Shown here: positions 60,632-64,000 of the stretch, one piece after another
Position numbering within the stretch: the first letter of the stretch is position 1
Layout: each line of letters opens with the position of its first letter
Assembly: GCA_019636345.1 (NCBI GenBank)
Contig: JAHBXQ010000003.1
Coordinates: 682,001 to 746,000 of the forward strand
DNA: 64,000 nucleotides
Direction: 5' to 3'
Origin: Pirellulales bacterium
GTDB taxonomy: Bacteria; Planctomycetota; Planctomycetia; Pirellulales; Lacipirellulaceae
The notes under the pieces: model-generated
The model's database searches: none
Seen by the model: only the letters and a program-made list of their open reading frames with translations
What the model was told of the DNA's origin: nothing
Translations under genes and position numbers: made by a program

Positions 60632-62053
60632 CTAGCGCAGCGTCTCGGCGGCGGGTTTGCCGGCGGTCTCTTGCTTGTTCGCGATGCAGTACAGACGTTT
60701 GCTCGAGCGGATGAAGAGTTGCCCGTCGCTCACGGCGGGGGTGCTGCTCCAGTCCTCCTCGTCGTCGTCGCTCAGGCGGTTCACGGCAAGCTGTTCGAAC
60801 TTGTCTCCCAGCGCCACGACGAAGATGTCGCCTCGTCGGGCGGGAAAGTAGATCTTGCCGTCGGCCACGACAGGCGAGGCGTAATCGCCGCTGCGAAATG
60901 CGCCGCCGCGTCCTCCGCCTCCGCCGAAGCCCCCGCCGCCGGGCCCCCCGGCAGGGGCGACCGCTCCCGAGCCGTTCATCCGCGCCTGGTACGTTTTATT
61001 GCCGTTGGCCGCGTCAACGCAGTAAGCGATTCCCCGGCCGAAATAATAGATGCGATCATCCACTTTGACGGGGGTGATGATCCGGTTGCTCTGCTGGCTG
61101 CGCCAGACGACGGCCGAGTCGCTCACGTCCCCTTCGCCGCCGACCTTGACGGCCACGGCGCCTCCTTCGCGACCGTCGATGCCGTATACGACGCCGTCGC
61201 CGGGCACGAGGCTCGCGCAGAACGAATTGCTGTCGATCCCCTTGGCGTGCCACCGCAGCTTGCCGGTGTCGGGGTTGAAGCTCCAGATTTCGTACGGCAC
61301 GCCGATCACCAAGTCGGTCCGCTGGTCGTCGACCTTCATCAGTACGGGAGTGCCCCAGGTGCCCGAGAAGCCGCTCGCCTCCTGCCGCCACAATTCCTCG
61401 CCGGTCGTCTTGTCGAATCCGATCATCGCCTCGCTCTCAGCCGCGGCGGTGACGATCAGGACGTTGTTATGCAAGATCGGGCTCGAGGCGGTTCCCCAAT
61501 CTCGCGGGTCCGATTCGGTTCCGCACGACTTCGTCCACAACTGCTCGCCGTTCATGTCGAACGCTACGACGCCGGTCTTGCCGAAGTAGCAGTAGATGCG
61601 CTCGCCGTCGCTCACCGGGGTGTGCGAAGCGTACCCGTGCTCGGCGAACATGCCGCCGTAGTTGTCTTCGGGCAGAAAGGGGTCGATCGACTTGTTCCAG
61701 ATCACCTCGCCCGTGCGACGATTGACGCAGACCAAGTGGCGCTTCAGATTCGCCTGATCGCCGGGGTTGTCGCGGCTCAGGCCGTACCCGCTCCAGCAGG
61801 TGACGAACACGCGCTCGCCGACGACGATCGGGCAACTCGAACCGGGGCCCGGCAGTTCGATTTGCCAGGCAAGATTCTTATCCGGGCCGAACTCCGTAGG
61901 CAGGGGCGCCGCGTCGGGGCAGATTCCCGAGCCATTGGGTCCGCGGAACCGCAGCCAATCCGAGGCCGTGGCGCTGGCCGAGCACGTGATCCCCAGCGTC
62001 ATGAATGCGATGGTCGACACGAACAATCGGCAGACTCGACGGGATGCAATCAT
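60632..62053 (-). CDS. Secreted PQQ-like beta-propeller protein
   Basis: The 473-residue product has a signal peptide (MIASRRVCRLFVSTIAFMTL, ending SATA), chosen from ATG 62053 with GAGG just upstream. The mature part is a PQQ-type propeller: WLRFRGPNGSGICPDAAPLP at the start (common in planctomycete propellers), then repeated blade patterns such as LVCVNRRTGEVIWNKSI, VVAFDMNGEQLWTKSC, IGFDKTTGEELWRQEA and WSFNPDTGKLRWHAKG. A Gly-rich linker (GGPGGGGFGGGGGRGG) interrupts it about 60 residues before the end of the propeller. No cofactor or enzyme role is certain. Confidence 0.85.
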   Translation of the reverse strand: MIASRRVCRLFVSTIAFMTLGITCSASATASDWLRFRGPNGSGICPDAAPLPTEFGPDKNLAWQIELPGPGSSCPIVVGERVFVTCWSGYGLSRDNPGDQANLKRHLVCVNRRTGEVIWNKSIDPFLPEDNYGGMFAEHGYASHTPVSDGERIYCYFGKTGVVAFDMNGEQLWTKSCGTESDPRDWGTASSPILHNNVLIVTAAAESEAMIGFDKTTGEELWRQEASGFSGTWGTPVLMKVDDQRTDLVIGVPYEIWSFNPDTGKLRWHAKGIDSNSFCASLVPGDGVVYGIDGREGGAVAVKVGGEGDVSDSAVVWRSQQSNRIITPVKVDDRIYYFGRGIAYCVDAANGNKTYQARMNGSGAVAPAGGPGGGGFGGGGGRGGAFRSGDYASPVVADGKIYFPARRGDIFVVALGDKFEQLAVNRLSDDDEEDWSSTPAVSDGQLFIRSSKRLYCIANKQETAGKPAAETLR

Positions 62054-62363
62054 CGCAACCTCGGTGACGATCAGTGAAAGGAGGCGAGCGCCGGCGCAGC
62101 GGTCGACGCTCAGGCAAGACGGCGGCAGGGGGCTCATTGTCGACCAACCCCGGGGCCAAGGGCAAGGTTTTGCGTCCGGCGTACGGTGCGAGTCGATACA
62201 ATCCGCAGCCCCGGCGCCAGGCGACCGCGTCGTCGGCAAATTTGCGCCGACGCCCGGCGAACGGCTGCACCGCTTGATCTGCCGTGGTCGATGACAGCAT
62301 GGGTCGCTCCGCGAAAGAGCGCGACCGCGCGAGTTGCCTCCCCCGTTTGGAGATTGACACGTC
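62054..62363. other. Intergenic divergent region
   Basis: These 310 bases separate the propeller gene (minus) from a small membrane protein gene (plus). I see no gene, hairpin-terminator or recognised motif in it. Confidence 0.35.
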
Positions 62364-62585
62364 ATGTGGCGATCGCTGTTCTTGGCGTTGGGGGTGTCGA
62401 CGGCCATCCTGGGGGTCGAAGCGCTGGCCATCGAGAAGGCGGTGCTCAAGAAGCCCGAGAAAGCCCCCGCCTCGGCTCCCGTGAAAGAGGTCAACCCGCC
62501 CGATTGGGCCCCCTGGAGCCTCATGGCGGCCGGAGCGGTGGTGATCCTCTACTCGTTCACGATTCCGCGGCGGGTGAACGCCTGA
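62364..62585 (+). CDS. Small two-helix membrane protein
   Basis: The 73-residue product has an N-terminal hydrophobic segment (LFLALGVSTAILGVEALAI), a linker rich in Pro and Lys, then WSLMAAGAVVILYSFTIP and a basic end. GGAG lies about 11 bases before ATG 62364. Family unknown. Confidence 0.65.
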   Translation: MWRSLFLALGVSTAILGVEALAIEKAVLKKPEKAPASAPVKEVNPPDWAPWSLMAAGAVVILYSFTIPRRVNA

Positions 62586-62965
62586 TTGCCCAGGGGCCGG
62601 TCTCGCCCCGGGATCGCAGGGACCCTTTCTGGACGTCGCTGCTGATTCCCCCAAGCAGGGCGGACCTTTCAGAGGATTCGCCCGCTTGTCGGTGCGAAAA
62701 CACGGGATGCGGAACCCGTTCTCGGACGAGCCGGCATCCGCACAGATTGTCCGTTTCGCCCCGTTCGACCTCCCGGGGAAACGCTTGTTCCCGAGCCATA
62801 AGTGGCTTACCATAAAGAGGTTTACGACGCCCGTGTCCCGCGGTTGAACCCGCAGGCCGGCGCAGGGGTCCCTCCCTGCTGACGACCGCGCAGCGCGACT
62901 GCCGGACTCCTGCCGCGTGGCGCGCGGCGAACGATTCTCCGCGACAGACATTACCGAGGTGCAAG
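62586..62965 (+). other. Leader region of the acetolactate synthase gene
   Basis: These 380 bases lie upstream of ilvB. A -10-like CATAAAG is at about 62811-62817. GGATGC/GCATCC could pair (62706-62711 with 62734-62739 approximately). I see no obvious leader peptide or riboswitch pattern, so attenuation cannot be claimed. Confidence 0.4.
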
Positions 62966-64000
62966 AGTGGCGACGATCGACAAAGTGCGTACCAAGGGCG
63001 AGCTCACTTCCGGGTCCGACATCCTGGTGCAATCGCTGGTGAATCTGGGGATCGACACGATCTTCGCCTACCCCGGCGGGTGCAGCATGCCGTTGCATCA
63101 GGCCCTCACGCGGTTCGGAGACCAGTTGCGCACAATCTTGCCGCGTCACGAGCAAGGGGGCGCTTTCGCCGCCCAGGGCTACGCCCGCTGTACAGGGCGC
63201 GTCGGTGCGTGCATGGCCACCAGCGGTCCCGGGGCCACGAACCTGGTGACCGCCATTGCCGACGCCAAGCTCGACAGCGTCCCCCTGATCGCCATCACCG
63301 GGCAGGTCCCGACCAGCGTCATCGGCAGCGATGCGTTCCAAGAAACCCCGATCGTCGAGGTCTGCCGCGGCATCACCAAGCACCACTATCTGGTGACCGA
63401 CGTCAACGACGTGGCCCGCGTGATGCGCGAGGCGTACCTCGTGGCCACGACCGGTCGCCCCGGTCCGGTGCTGGTGGACATGCCCAAGAACGTGCAGCTT
63501 GCCAGTTGCATTCCCGATTACGACGCTCCGCTCAATCTGCCGGGGTATTCATTCGATCCGCCGCTCGCTCGGCCGGAGCAGATCAATCAGATCGCCGCGG
63601 CGATCAAACTCGCTCGCCGGCCGATCATCTACGCCGGCGGGGGGATCGTCACCGCCGAAGCGGCCGACGAGCTGCGCACGCTCGTCCGCAAGACCGGCAT
63701 TCCGATCACCACGACCGTCATGGGATTGGGGACCTTTCCCTCGTCCGACCCGCTGTCGCTCGACATGCTGGGAATGCACGGCAGCGTCTACGCCAACTAC
63801 GCCGTGGACGAGGCCGACCTGCTGATCGCCCTGGGCGTGCGGTTCGACGACCGCGTCACCGGCAAAGTCGAGGAGTTCTGCAAGCACGGCAAGATCATCC
63901 ACGTCGACATCGACGCCTCGGAGCTCAACAAGAACAAGCCGGCTCACATCCCGGTCTGCAGCGACGTGAAGTTCGCGCTGCGCGAGCTCAACCAGATCGT
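62966..64000 (+). CDS. ilvB: Acetolactate synthase large subunit (3' end outside window)
   Basis: The first 345 codons of a thiamine-diphosphate enzyme are present. GTG 62966 has GAGGTG five to six bases upstream. Family blocks include [37 protein letters not shown] with the catalytic Glu, [28 protein letters not shown] and [13 protein letters not shown]. The enzyme condenses pyruvate, or pyruvate with 2-oxobutyrate, in valine, leucine and isoleucine synthesis. The C-terminal thiamine-binding part lies past the window edge. Related thiamine-dependent carboligases are possible, but the sequence fits biosynthetic IlvB well. Confidence 0.93.

Noticed and set aside
62586-62965. Attenuator or T-box before ilvB
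   Set aside because: No leader peptide with branched-chain codons and no T-box-type sequence could be identified.
1-64000. Prophage or genomic-island origin for the peptidoglycan genes, given GH25 and amidase
   Set aside because: No integrase, phage structural gene, tRNA-flanked border or change in composition was seen, and the wall enzymes carry planctomycete anchors.

Overview
The window is GC-rich chromosomal DNA from a planctomycete, most likely of the order Pirellulales (a Lacipirellulaceae-type genome is my guess, not proven). The signs are four DUF1559 proteins with type IV prepilin-like N-termini, several secreted proteins ending in PEP-CTERM anchors, often preceded by a dockerin-like repeat pair, an EpsI-like exosortase partner, a LEPR-type surface enzyme, and a XylR-type AraC regulator. 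I recognised no rRNA or tRNA genes, CRISPR arrays or insertion sequences.

Layout. 1-7.8 kb holds surface and pseudopilin genes: a DUF1559 gene cut by the window edge, two paralogous PEP-CTERM proteins, one dockerin/PEP-CTERM protein, and a DUF1559 gene with its small lipoprotein. 7.9-22.8 kb is rich in peptidoglycan-catabolism genes: an M14 zinc peptidase, SpmA and SpmB, an LD-carboxypeptidase (S66), then on the minus strand an SSS transporter, a beta-lactamase-NamZ fusion and an FAD protein. Divergent from these are murQ and a BadF-type sugar kinase, followed by anmK and a XylR-like regulator. 23-27.7 kb returns to a lipoprotein, a DUF1559 protein and two paralogous PEP-CTERM proteins. 28-36.6 kb has a very large N-acetylmuramoyl-L-alanine amidase, a secreted cysteine-peptidase-like protein, gamma-glutamyltransferase, a methyltransferase and a PEP-CTERM protein. 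37-50.8 kb is a second peptidoglycan block. On the minus strand it reads GHL10 glycosidase, AmpG-like permease, NagZ, DUF1611 protein, dipeptide epimerase and a four-domain peptidase. Divergent from these is a GH25 muramidase. 50.9-64 kb is mostly housekeeping: a J-domain protein, a TIM-barrel hydrolase, the EpsI-like protein, a Ser/Thr kinase, type II and type I glutamine synthetases side by side, a DUF1559 protein, a PQQ-propeller protein, and acetolactate synthase running off the right edge.

How the genes fit together. The two blocks read as one peptidoglycan-utilisation or recycling system split by unrelated genes. Secreted enzymes (GH25, amidase, GHL10, NamZ fusion, DD-peptidase fusion) would cut wall material. 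The SSS and AmpG-like permeases would import MurNAc and (anhydro)muropeptides. NagZ, LD-carboxypeptidase, the M14 peptidase and the epimerase would dismantle them. AnmK or the BadF kinase followed by MurQ would turn the MurNAc part into GlcNAc-6-phosphate. The DUF1611/epimerase pair would deal with D-Glu or the L-Ala-D-Glu dipeptide. The enzyme families are read directly from motifs; the joint pathway is inference.
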